From the NCBI RefSeq assembly GCF_023169965.1, contig NZ_AP025592.1:2790001-2854000 (forward strand): a stretch of 64,000 nt of DNA, in the 5' to 3' direction. The position numbers and the translations under genes were made by a program. The notes beneath the pieces were generated by a model that saw only the letters and a program-made list of their open reading frames with translations, did not search any database and was not told the DNA's origin. Source of the stretch: Anaeromyxobacter paludicola. Lineage in GTDB: Bacteria; Myxococcota; Myxococcia; Myxococcales; Anaeromyxobacteraceae. Shown piece after piece: positions 14,754-22,516 of this stretch; within the stretch, counting starts at the first letter, position 1, and each line of letters opens with the position of its first letter.

Positions 14754-16757
14754 ATGCACAAGCACGCGAGCTGGATCGTGGCCCTGATCGTGGGCGTGGT
14801 CATCGGCGCCGCCGCGGACCGGATGGTCGGCGGGTTCAAGTCGGCGCAGATCCGCCGCGCCCCGCCGGTGCCCATCGCCGCGCAGCAGCGGCAGGCCCGG
14901 CCGGTCGAGGATCCCAAGGCGGTCTACCGGGTCCCGGTGGACGACTCGCCGGTGAAGGGCAACCCCGAGGCGCTCGTCACCATCGTCGAGTCCTCCGACT
15001 TCCAGTGCCCCTTCTGCAAGCGGGTGATCCCGACCCTGCAGCAGCTCGAGCGCGACTACGGCGACAAGATCCGCTTCGTCTTCAAGGAGAACCCGCTCTC
15101 CTTCCACGACAAGGCGCTCCAGGCCGCCATGGCGGCCGAGGAGGCCCGCGCCCAGGGCGGCAACGCCAGGTTCTGGGCCATGCACGACAAGCTCTTCGAG
15201 ATCGCGCCGGCCCTCGACCGCGCCGGCCTCGAGCGGGCCGCCAAGGAGCTCGGCCTCGACGCCGAGGGCTTCCGCCGCGCGCTCGACTCCGGCAAGCACG
15301 AGGGGCGCGTCCGCCGCGACCAGGCCCTGGTCTCGGCGCTCGGCGCCAACGGCACGCCCTCCTTCTTCATCAACGGGCGCAAGCTCACCGGGGCCCAGCC
15401 CATCGAGGCCTTCAAGGCGCTCATCGACGAGGAGCTGCGCAAGGCCGAGCTGCTCGTGAAGACCGGCGTCGCGCCCCGCGACCTCTACGCCAAGGTGATC
15501 GAGGGCGGCGCCACCTCGGTGGTGTACCTCCCGGCCGGCAGCCCGTCGCAGCCGCAGGCCGCCCCGGCCGTCCCGCCCCCGGCGCAGGCCGCCAAGGTGC
15601 CGCTGCGCGCCGACGACCCGGCCAAGGGCCCGGCCGCCGCCAAGGTCACCGTGGTCCTGTTCTCCGACTTCCAGTGCCCGTTCTGCAGCCGGGTGGTGCC
15701 CACGCTGCAGCGGCTCGAGCAGGCCTACGGCAAGGACCTGCGCGTCGTCTGGAAGCACGAGCCGCTGGCCATGCACCCGAACGCCCTCCCCGCCGCCCTC
15801 GCCGCCGAGGCGGCGCGCGAGCAGGGGAAGTTCTGGCCGATGCACGACCAGCTCTTCCAGAACCAGGCCCAGCTCTCTCCCGCGAAGTACACGGAGCTCG
15901 CGAAGCAGCTCGGCCTGAACGTGGCCCGCTTTGAGCGGTCGATCGAGGCGCAGTCGGGCAAGGCGCGGATCGAGGAGGACCAGCAGCTCGCGACCGGCAT
16001 CGGCGCGACCGGCACCCCGACCCTCTTCGTGAACTGCCGCAAGGTGGTCGGGGCGCAGCCCTACGAGTCCTTCTCGGCGCTGGTGGACGAGGAGCTCAAG
16101 AAGGCCGACCGGCTCCTCGGCGGCAAGGCGCCGGACGCCGGCTTCTACGACCGGATCTGCGAGGAGAACGTGAAGGCCGCCCCCGCCGCGCCGACCGCCG
16201 CGGCGCCCGCCCCGGGCGCGCCGGTGAAGGTGGACATCCGCCCCGACGACCCGGCGAAGGGCCCGGCGCAGGCCCCGGTGACGGTGGTCGAGTTCTCCGA
16301 CTTCCAGTGCCCGTTCTGCTCGCGCGCCGAGCCGACGGTGCACCAGCTCGAGCAGCTCTACGGGAACGACCTGCGGGTGGTCTGGAAGCACCAGCCGCTG
16401 CCGATGCACCCGAACGCCATGCCGGCCGCCGAGGCCGCCGAGGCGGCGCGCGAGCAGGGCAAGTTCTGGCCGATGCACGACCTGCTCTTCCAGAACCAGA
16501 CCCAGCTCTCGCCCGAGGCCTACGAGCGCTTCGCGAGGCAGCTCGGGCTCGACCTGCCCCGGTTCCGCGCCGCGATGTCCTCGGGCAAGTACCGCGCCCG
16601 CATCCAGGAGGACATGGCGCAGGGGCAGCGCGCCGGGGTGAACGGCACGCCGGCGTTCCTCGTGAACGGCGAGCTGCTCGTCGGCGCGCAGCCGATCGAG
16701 GCCTTCAAGGCGGTCGTGGACCGGCAGCTCGAGCGGGCGAAGCAGGCGCGGCGCTAG
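14754..16757 (+). CDS. Secreted/anchored protein with three tandem DsbA-like thioredoxin domains
   Basis: 667 residues. One N-terminal membrane anchor (about 6-25) is followed by three DsbA-type thioredoxin domains (about 65-245, 290-475, 500-665) joined by Pro/Ala linkers. Each has an SDFQCPFC active site: Cys85/88, Cys308/311 and Cys519/522. Each also has the cis-Pro loop (NGTPSFF, TGTPTLF, NGTPAFL). Domains 2 and 3 are closest to each other (shared EQGKFWPMHD segment); domain 1 is more distant. The protein should act on thiols in the periplasm, as oxidase, isomerase or reductant relay. DsbA proteins normally carry one such domain. No dsbB or dsbD lies nearby. Confidence 0.9.
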   Translation: MHKHASWIVALIVGVVIGAAADRMVGGFKSAQIRRAPPVPIAAQQRQARPVEDPKAVYRVPVDDSPVKGNPEALVTIVESSDFQCPFCKRVIPTLQQLERDYGDKIRFVFKENPLSFHDKALQAAMAAEEARAQGGNARFWAMHDKLFEIAPALDRAGLERAAKELGLDAEGFRRALDSGKHEGRVRRDQALVSALGANGTPSFFINGRKLTGAQPIEAFKALIDEELRKAELLVKTGVAPRDLYAKVIEGGATSVVYLPAGSPSQPQAAPAVPPPAQAAKVPLRADDPAKGPAAAKVTVVLFSDFQCPFCSRVVPTLQRLEQAYGKDLRVVWKHEPLAMHPNALPAALAAEAAREQGKFWPMHDQLFQNQAQLSPAKYTELAKQLGLNVARFERSIEAQSGKARIEEDQQLATGIGATGTPTLFVNCRKVVGAQPYESFSALVDEELKKADRLLGGKAPDAGFYDRICEENVKAAPAAPTAAAPAPGAPVKVDIRPDDPAKGPAQAPVTVVEFSDFQCPFCSRAEPTVHQLEQLYGNDLRVVWKHQPLPMHPNAMPAAEAAEAAREQGKFWPMHDLLFQNQTQLSPEAYERFARQLGLDLPRFRAAMSSGKYRARIQEDMAQGQRAGVNGTPAFLVNGELLVGAQPIEAFKAVVDRQLERAKQARR

Positions 16758-16780
16758 GTCGCGCCCGCGGGGCGCCGGCC

Positions 16781-17665
16781 CTAGCTGACCCGGCGGTCCT
16801 TGAAGGCGTACTGCCCGATGAGGACCGCGATGTCCGGATCGCGCGGCGAGAGCGCCAGCGCGCGCCGGAGGTGCACGAGCGCGTCGGCGTACTTCCCGGC
16901 CGCGCCGAGCCGCCGGCCGAGGTCGAGCTCCGACTGCGCCGCCGCCGAGCGCTCGGCCCCGCGCGGCGCGGGGGCGGTGAAGCCGTTCCCGGCCTCCGGG
17001 AGCGGCACCGCCTCGGCGGAGGCGCGCAGCAGCGTCGGCGGCGAGGCGCGCAGCTCCGAGGGGCGGGCGCGCGCGGCGCCGCCGCCGGTCCAGACGTCGC
17101 CGCGCGGCGAGACGGTGAGGGCCCGCCGCTCGAGCAGCGCGAAGATGGCCCGGACGCGGTCGCGCGAGCGCTCGCGGTCGTCCTCGATCAGCTCGCCGAC
17201 CGTCATGCCCTCCACGAACCCGCTCAGCACGGCCAGCTCGTCGGGCCGCAGCTCGAGCAGGTCGGGCGCCTCGAGTAGGTAGAGCCGCGTGCGGTCGTCG
17301 AGCGACTGCGGGACGTGCGCCACGCGGGCGGCGATCTGGGGGTTCTTCTCGAGGAAGCGGCGGAACCAGACCCCCGGATCGTGCGCCTGGTTCGGCGCGA
17401 AGGCCACGCCCACGCGCGCCCGCTCGTCGTGGGCGCCCCAGACCGCGCCGCCGGTGACGCGGAGCAGCTCCGGGAGCGCGACGTCCTCGATGACGAGCCG
17501 CAGGGGCACGCCGGGCGCGATCACCCGCGGGGCGACCATGAGGCAGCCGCCGGGGCCGAGGTCCCGCGTCTCGGCCTGGAACTCGGCCCCCGAGGCGGCG
17601 ACCCGCACCCGCAGTCGGGCGGGAACGCGCGGCGCACGACGCGGGTTGATGATGAATCGGCCCAT
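16781..17665 (-). CDS. PilZ-domain protein with C-terminal TPR-like motif
   Basis: 294 residues. The N-terminal 100 residues form a PilZ domain: RRAPRVPARLRV supplies the Arg-rich c-di-GMP motif, and DLGPGGCLM sits where the D/NxSxxG motif should be, with Gly instead of Ser, so c-di-GMP affinity is uncertain. The middle is helical (about 120-190), a Pro/Ala-rich linker follows, and the last 45 residues look like one TPR unit (GKYADALVHLRRALALSPRDPD). PilZ proteins bind c-di-GMP to regulate motility or exopolysaccharide. The gene is convergent with the triple-DsbA gene and divergent from the HMA gene. Confidence 0.82.
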   Translation of the reverse strand: MGRFIINPRRAPRVPARLRVRVAASGAEFQAETRDLGPGGCLMVAPRVIAPGVPLRLVIEDVALPELLRVTGGAVWGAHDERARVGVAFAPNQAHDPGVWFRRFLEKNPQIAARVAHVPQSLDDRTRLYLLEAPDLLELRPDELAVLSGFVEGMTVGELIEDDRERSRDRVRAIFALLERRALTVSPRGDVWTGGGAARARPSELRASPPTLLRASAEAVPLPEAGNGFTAPAPRGAERSAAAQSELDLGRRLGAAGKYADALVHLRRALALSPRDPDIAVLIGQYAFKDRRVS

Positions 17666-17806
17666 GCAGGCGAGAGCCTACGCCTTTTTGCACGGCTGCC
17701 GGCATCCCGTGCGCCGGGGAACCCCGTGCGAGACGGGCGGGCGGGCAAGCGGCTCGACATACTGTAGAATCTCGGAAAAGCATTTGACCACTTCGGAGGA
17801 CCCGAC

Positions 17807-18190
17807 ATGAAGACCCTGATCGTCGCCGCCGCCCTGGCCTTCCTCGCCCCCGCGGCCGCCCTCGCCTGCGAGGAGTGCGGCATGACGCACGAGGGCGCGC
17901 ACCACGAGCACGCCAAGGCCGGCGCGGCCGCCACGCCGTCCGCCGCCGCCACCCCGCTCGCCGCCGACGAGGCGCGCGTCACCATCCCGATCACCGGCAT
18001 GCACTGCGATCACTGCGTCCAGCGCGTGAAGACGGCGCTGCAGGGGATCGAGGGCGTGAAGCGCGTGGACGCGAGCCTCGAGAAGTCCCAGGCCGTGGTC
18101 GCCTTCCAGAAGGAGAAGGTGAAGCCGGCCAAGCTCGCCGAGGCGATCGACGCCCTCGGCTTCAAGGCCGGCGCGCCGGTCCAGAACTAG
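17807..18190 (+). CDS. Secreted heavy-metal-associated (HMA) domain protein
   Basis: 127 residues. A signal peptide of about 20 residues ends in AALA; the mature protein starts with a Cys/His-rich stretch (CEECGMTHEGAHHEH) likely to bind metal. Residues about 60-123 are an HMA fold with GMHCDHC (the CxxC copper/zinc site). HMA proteins are usually cytoplasmic chaperones or parts of P-type ATPases; an exported one suggests periplasmic Cu/Zn/Hg buffering. GGAGG lies eight bases before the ATG; a TAGAAT -10-like hexamer is at 17765-17770 without a clear -35. A strong terminator follows, so it is probably monocistronic. No metal transporter is adjacent. Confidence 0.85.
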   Translation: MKTLIVAAALAFLAPAAALACEECGMTHEGAHHEHAKAGAAATPSAAATPLAADEARVTIPITGMHCDHCVQRVKTALQGIEGVKRVDASLEKSQAVVAFQKEKVKPAKLAEAIDALGFKAGAPVQN

Positions 18191-18216
18191 CCGGTCCGCC
18201 AGGCCGCCGGGCGAGC

Positions 18217-18250
18217 GAGGGCGCGGTTCGCCGCGCCCTCTCCCTTTTTT
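18217..18250 (+). terminator. Intrinsic terminator after the HMA gene
   Basis: A perfect 10-bp stem (GAGGGCGCGG / CCGCGCCCTC) closed by a TTCG tetraloop, then TCCC and six T. It lies 27 bases after the stop of the HMA gene and separates it from the SnoaL-like gene. Confidence 0.93.
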
Positions 18251-18324
18251 GCGGCGCCGCCGCCCCGACTTCCGCTGGCGCCGGGCGCGCCCCGCCCGCA
18301 CTCGTGGTCGGCGGAGGTGCACAC

Positions 18325-18780
18325 ATGGAGACGATCCCATCGACCGGCGAGCAGCAGGCGGGGCAACGGTCGCAAGCGGTGGACCCCTCGCTCGAGGCGG
18401 CCTGCCGCAGCTTCAACGAGGACTTCAACCGGCACGATCCGGCCGCGGTCGCCGCCCACTTCGCCGAGGACGCGACGCTGATCACCCCCGGCGGCGAGCT
18501 GGGGCGGGGGCGGGACGGCGTGGCGGAGGTGTTCGGCCGCGACGCCCGCGGCCTCCTCGAAGGCACCCGCTCCACCTTCACCATCCGCTCGGCGCGCATG
18601 CTCGGACAAGACCTCGCCCTGCTCGACCTCGACCATGACCTCCAGGGCTTCCGGATGCCGGACGGCTCGCGGCGGGCGACGCAGCTGCACGTGATGATCC
18701 TGGCGCGGCGCGCGGGCCAGACCTGGCAGTGGCTCGACGCGCGCCCCTACGCCTTCCTGCCGCCGCCGCAGCGGCAGTGA
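18325..18780 (+). CDS. SnoaL-like / DUF4440 NTF2-fold protein
   Basis: 151 residues. After about 30 variable residues comes an NTF2-like fold: helix with FNEDFNRHDPAAVAAHFAEDATLI, the typical opening of SgcJ/EcaC-type proteins, then GRDGVAEVF, and strands with LDLDHDL and LHVMILAR. Such proteins form small cone-shaped dimers that bind or isomerise small molecules, but the family is functionally varied and no substrate can be named. GGAGGTG precedes the ATG. The stop lies one base before the GTG of the MFS transporter, so the two are likely cotranscribed. Confidence 0.75.
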   Translation: METIPSTGEQQAGQRSQAVDPSLEAACRSFNEDFNRHDPAAVAAHFAEDATLITPGGELGRGRDGVAEVFGRDARGLLEGTRSTFTIRSARMLGQDLALLDLDHDLQGFRMPDGSRRATQLHVMILARRAGQTWQWLDARPYAFLPPPQRQ

Positions 18781-18781
18781 C

Positions 18782-20080
18782 GTGAGCCGGACGGACGAGG
18801 ACCCGCCGCCGCTCCCGGCGCGGCGCGACGTCGCGCTCCTCCTCGCGACGCGCGCGCTCAGGCTGTTCGCCTACGGGCTCCTCTCGGTGGGCCTCGTCCT
18901 CCACCTCGCCGCGGCGGGGCTGTCGGAGCTCCGCATCGGGCTCCTGCTCACGCTCACGCTCCTCGGCGACACCGCGGTCTCGCTGGCGCTCACCACCCAC
19001 GCCGACCGGGCCGGCCGCCGCCGCACGCTCCTCGCCGGCGCCGCGCTCATGGTCCTCGCCGGCGCGGTCTTCTCCGCCACCCGCTCCTTCTGGCTCCTGC
19101 TCGCCGCCGCCACCGTCGGCGTGGTGAGCCCGGCCGGCAACGAGGTGGGGCCGTTCCTGGCCGTGGAGCAGGCCGCGCTCGCGCAGGCGGTCCCGGCGGG
19201 GCGCCGCACCCAGGTCTTCGCCTGGTACCAGCTCGCGGGGGCCGGCGCGACGGCGCTCGGGGCGCTCGCGGGCGGCGCCGCCGCCGGGGCGCTGCAGCGG
19301 GCCGGGCTCTCCGCGCTCGCGAGCTACCGCGCGCTCACCCTCGCCTACGCCGCGCTCGGCCTCGCGCTCGCCGCCTGCTTCGCGCGGCTCTCGCCCGCCG
19401 CCGAGGCCCCGCGCGGCCCGGCGCGCGCCGGGCTCCGGGCGCGGCTCGGCCTCCACCGCTCGCGCGGCGTGGTGCTCCGGCTCTCGGCCCTCTTCTCGGT
19501 GGACGCCTTCGCCGGCGGCTTCGTGGTCCAGGCCTTCGTCGCCTGGTGGTTCCACCGGCGCTTCGGCGCCGACCCGGCGCTCCTCGGCCGCATCTTCTTC
19601 GGCGCCAACGCGCTCGCCGGGCTCTCGGCGCTGTCGGCGTCCTGGGTCGCGGCGCGCATCGGGCTCGTGCGCACCATGGTCTTCACCCACCTGCCCTCGA
19701 ACCTGCTCCTGCTGGCGGTCCCGCTCATGCCCACCCTGCCGCTCGCGGTGGCCGTGCTCTTCCTGCGCTTCTCGATCTCGCAGATGGACGTGCCCACCCG
19801 GCAGTCCTACACGATGGCGGTGGTCGAGCCCGACGAGCGGTCGGCGGCGGCGGGCGTGACCGGCATCGCGCGGACCGTCGGCGCCGCCCTCTCGCCGGTG
19901 GTGGCGGGGCCGCTCTACGCCTCGCCGGCGCTGGCGGGCCTGCCCTTCCTCCTGGCGGGCGCCCTCAAGATCATCTACGACCTCGCGCTCTTCGCCGCCT
20001 TCCGCCGCCACCCGGCGCCGGAGGAGCGCCGCGAGGCGGCCGCCCGCCCCGGCCCGGCGTCGCGCCAGGCGGACCGCTAG
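18782..20080 (+). CDS. Major facilitator superfamily transporter
   Basis: 432 residues from a GTG one base after the previous stop, no ribosome-binding site of its own, so probably translated by coupling. About twelve hydrophobic segments in two halves with a polar central loop around residues 205-225. The cytoplasmic loop between segments 2 and 3 has DRAGRRRTLL, the MFS loop motif. The substrate is unknown; the pattern fits a drug or metabolite exporter. The neighbouring SnoaL-like gene gives no further clue. Confidence 0.85.
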   Translation: MSRTDEDPPPLPARRDVALLLATRALRLFAYGLLSVGLVLHLAAAGLSELRIGLLLTLTLLGDTAVSLALTTHADRAGRRRTLLAGAALMVLAGAVFSATRSFWLLLAAATVGVVSPAGNEVGPFLAVEQAALAQAVPAGRRTQVFAWYQLAGAGATALGALAGGAAAGALQRAGLSALASYRALTLAYAALGLALAACFARLSPAAEAPRGPARAGLRARLGLHRSRGVVLRLSALFSVDAFAGGFVVQAFVAWWFHRRFGADPALLGRIFFGANALAGLSALSASWVAARIGLVRTMVFTHLPSNLLLLAVPLMPTLPLAVAVLFLRFSISQMDVPTRQSYTMAVVEPDERSAAAGVTGIARTVGAALSPVVAGPLYASPALAGLPFLLAGALKIIYDLALFAAFRRHPAPEERREAAARPGPASRQADR

Positions 20081-20185
20081 ATCGGCCCGCGTGCCCTAGG
20101 GCCTCCACCCGCGCCCTTCACGAAGCGTCATCGTGCGCTCCCGGCGGTTCTGCTAGCATGCCGGACCCTGGGTCAGGGGGGCCGC

Positions 20186-22516
20186 ATGCGCAGGTGGTGC
20201 CGTCTCGTCGCGCTCGCCGCAGCGCTGTCCGGCTGCGGAGGCGGCGCATCGCCGCAGCCAATGCCGGGGGACTGCCGGGCCGGGGACTTCACGGTCGAGG
20301 CGCCCTACGCGGTGCAGGAGGGCGCCGTCGTCTACGCCGGCCCGACCCTCGTGCTGCGCCTCCACTTCGCGGTGGACACGCCCAAGTCCTTCGCCCTGAC
20401 GCTCAACGGGATGTCCCCGTTCACCACGGTCACCGAGACCATCATCGTGGCCGACACCTCGACGCTGCCGGAGGGGACCTACCTGCTCCGCGCCGAGGCC
20501 ACCTACTGCGAGGACCGGGTCGTCACGCACGCGCTGACCGTCGAGGTAGATCACACGGCGCCGGCCCTCACCTGGACGCCGGCGCCGGGCGAGGGCGACC
20601 TGACCGGCGTGACCGAGCTCGTCGGTCAGGCCGCGGAGCCGCTCGACCCCACGACCGGACCGCTCGACGTGCGCGTCACGCGGGCGGAGGGAGACCCGCT
20701 CCTGCCGCCGTACACGGTGGACGTGGATCCTCCCTCCGGCTCGATCCGCCTCCGCTTCGCGGCGCCCCTCGACTTCGCGAACGCGGTCGGCGCGCAGGTC
20801 TTCGCGACCGACCGGGCCGGGAACGCCACGCCGGCGGCCAGCTGGGCCACCTGGACCCAGCCGCCGCTCACGCTCGCGCTCGATGGCGGCGAGCTCGAGT
20901 ACGCCAGGGGCGTGAAGAGCTACGCCGTCGCCCTCGGCGGCGGGCGGGCCGAGAAGGTGGTCCTGCGCGCCGCCTCGCCCGTCTCGGGCGAGGCCCCCGC
21001 CGTGCTCGAGCTGAGGGAGCCGCCGTACGCCTTCACCCTCGACACCTCGGCCCTGTCCGAGGAGACCTGGACGGTCCACGCCGAGGCCACCCGCGGCGGC
21101 CGGACCTTCTCCTCGCCGGTCCGGTGGCTCGCGGTGGACCGCACCCGCCCGCAAGCGGTGGGCTGCCAGGCCGCGTACTCGAGCCCCGCCAACGTGTACC
21201 GGGAGGAGCCGCTCCTGCTGTCGTTCTCGGAGCCGATGTCGGCCGCGAGCCTGGAGGCCGCGGTGACCCTACGGGGCGGCTCCGGACGGCTCCTGCCCCG
21301 GACCCTGGAGCTCGATCCGCGCGGCTACCAGCTCTCGGTCCGCGCCGCGCCCGACGAGAGCGGCACCGAGACGCTCGCCCTGGGCGCGGACGCGCGGGAC
21401 CCGGCCGGGAACCCGCTCCTCGATCCGCGCTCCTGCACGGTGTCGTTCCCGGAGTGGCAGGAGCCGGGGAACGGCTACTCCGTCTACGGAGAGACGTCGC
21501 CCTCGCTCGCGCTCGGCGGCCCCATGCCCGGCATGGGCGCGCGCGCCTCGATCGCCGCGCTCGGGATGTTCTCGGCCTCCTCGAGCACGCTCAGCGAGTA
21601 CGGCCCCTGGATGACGGGGGCGCTGCCCTACGAGCTCTCGGCGGTGGCCGCGGCCGTGGACGCGCAGGACCGGCTGGTCCTGGCCTGGGTGCGGGTCGTG
21701 GGCGGGGAGCGCCGGCTCGAGCTCGCCCGCTCCGCCGCGAGCTTCTGGACGGCGGGCACGATCCTCCCGGTCAGCGAGAGCGGCGCCAACGCCGACGCGG
21801 TCGCGCTCGCGTTCGGCCCCGACGGCCAGCCGGTCGTCGCCTGGACCGAGCAGCGGGCGGAGGGGTACGCCGTCCAGGTGCGGCGCTGGGACGGCGCCGC
21901 GTGGGCGCCCTTCGGACCGGCGGCTCCGCTGAACGGCTCGCCCTCGCTGGCCGCAGCCGCGCCGGCGCTGCGGCTCGACGGCGCCGGTCGGCCGGTGGTC
22001 GCCTGGCAGGAGGCGGCGGGCCCCGGCCAGACGGTGGTCCGGGTGCGCCGCTTCACCGGCGCGTCCTGGTCCGAGCCGCTCGGAGATCGGCTCGGGGGCG
22101 AGGCGCTGGCGGCGTCCGCGCCGGCGCTGGCCCTCGACGCGGAGGAGCGCCCGGTGTTGGCCTGGGCGGAACCGGTGGACGGGACGGTGCAGGTCCGGGC
22201 CGCGGTCTTCGCGGACGGCGGCTGGGCGGCGCTGGGAGCACCGGTGAGCGCCGGACCGGGGCTCTCGGCCCACTCCCCCTCGCTCGCCACCGGAGGCGGG
22301 AGTCTCTTCCTCGCGACGGTGGACGCGACCGGCGGGATGGAGTCGATCCAGGTCCGGCGCTGGGACGCGGGCGCGTGGGCCCCGCTCGGCGGGCCGCTCC
22401 GGGCCACGGCCTCGGACCCGGCGGCGACGCCGTCCCTGGCGGTGGACTCGAACGGCCGGCCGGCGGTGGCCTGGTCGGAGCGCTCCGGGATCCAGTTCAG
22501 GCGGTACAACCGATGA
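20186..22516 (+). CDS. Surface lipoprotein with Ig-like domains and C-terminal propeller-like repeats (copy 1)
   Basis: 776 residues. A lipoprotein signal ends in LSGC (lipidated Cys17). The N-terminal half has Ig-like beta domains, including a Big_5/SbsA-type unit around LSFSEPMSAASLEA with the following DPAGNPL. From about 481 to the end there are repeats of roughly 60-70 residues built around GRPVVAWxE, then a VRRWDGxxWxPLG strand, resembling blades of a beta-propeller. No catalytic residues were recognised. It is probably displayed on the cell surface or in the periplasm for binding. GGGGGG precedes the ATG and the stop overlaps the next gene as ATGA. Confidence 0.7.
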   Translation: MRRWCRLVALAAALSGCGGGASPQPMPGDCRAGDFTVEAPYAVQEGAVVYAGPTLVLRLHFAVDTPKSFALTLNGMSPFTTVTETIIVADTSTLPEGTYLLRAEATYCEDRVVTHALTVEVDHTAPALTWTPAPGEGDLTGVTELVGQAAEPLDPTTGPLDVRVTRAEGDPLLPPYTVDVDPPSGSIRLRFAAPLDFANAVGAQVFATDRAGNATPAASWATWTQPPLTLALDGGELEYARGVKSYAVALGGGRAEKVVLRAASPVSGEAPAVLELREPPYAFTLDTSALSEETWTVHAEATRGGRTFSSPVRWLAVDRTRPQAVGCQAAYSSPANVYREEPLLLSFSEPMSAASLEAAVTLRGGSGRLLPRTLELDPRGYQLSVRAAPDESGTETLALGADARDPAGNPLLDPRSCTVSFPEWQEPGNGYSVYGETSPSLALGGPMPGMGARASIAALGMFSASSSTLSEYGPWMTGALPYELSAVAAAVDAQDRLVLAWVRVVGGERRLELARSAASFWTAGTILPVSESGANADAVALAFGPDGQPVVAWTEQRAEGYAVQVRRWDGAAWAPFGPAAPLNGSPSLAAAAPALRLDGAGRPVVAWQEAAGPGQTVVRVRRFTGASWSEPLGDRLGGEALAASAPALALDAEERPVLAWAEPVDGTVQVRAAVFADGGWAALGAPVSAGPGLSAHSPSLATGGGSLFLATVDATGGMESIQVRRWDAGAWAPLGGPLRATASDPAATPSLAVDSNGRPAVAWSERSGIQFRRYNR

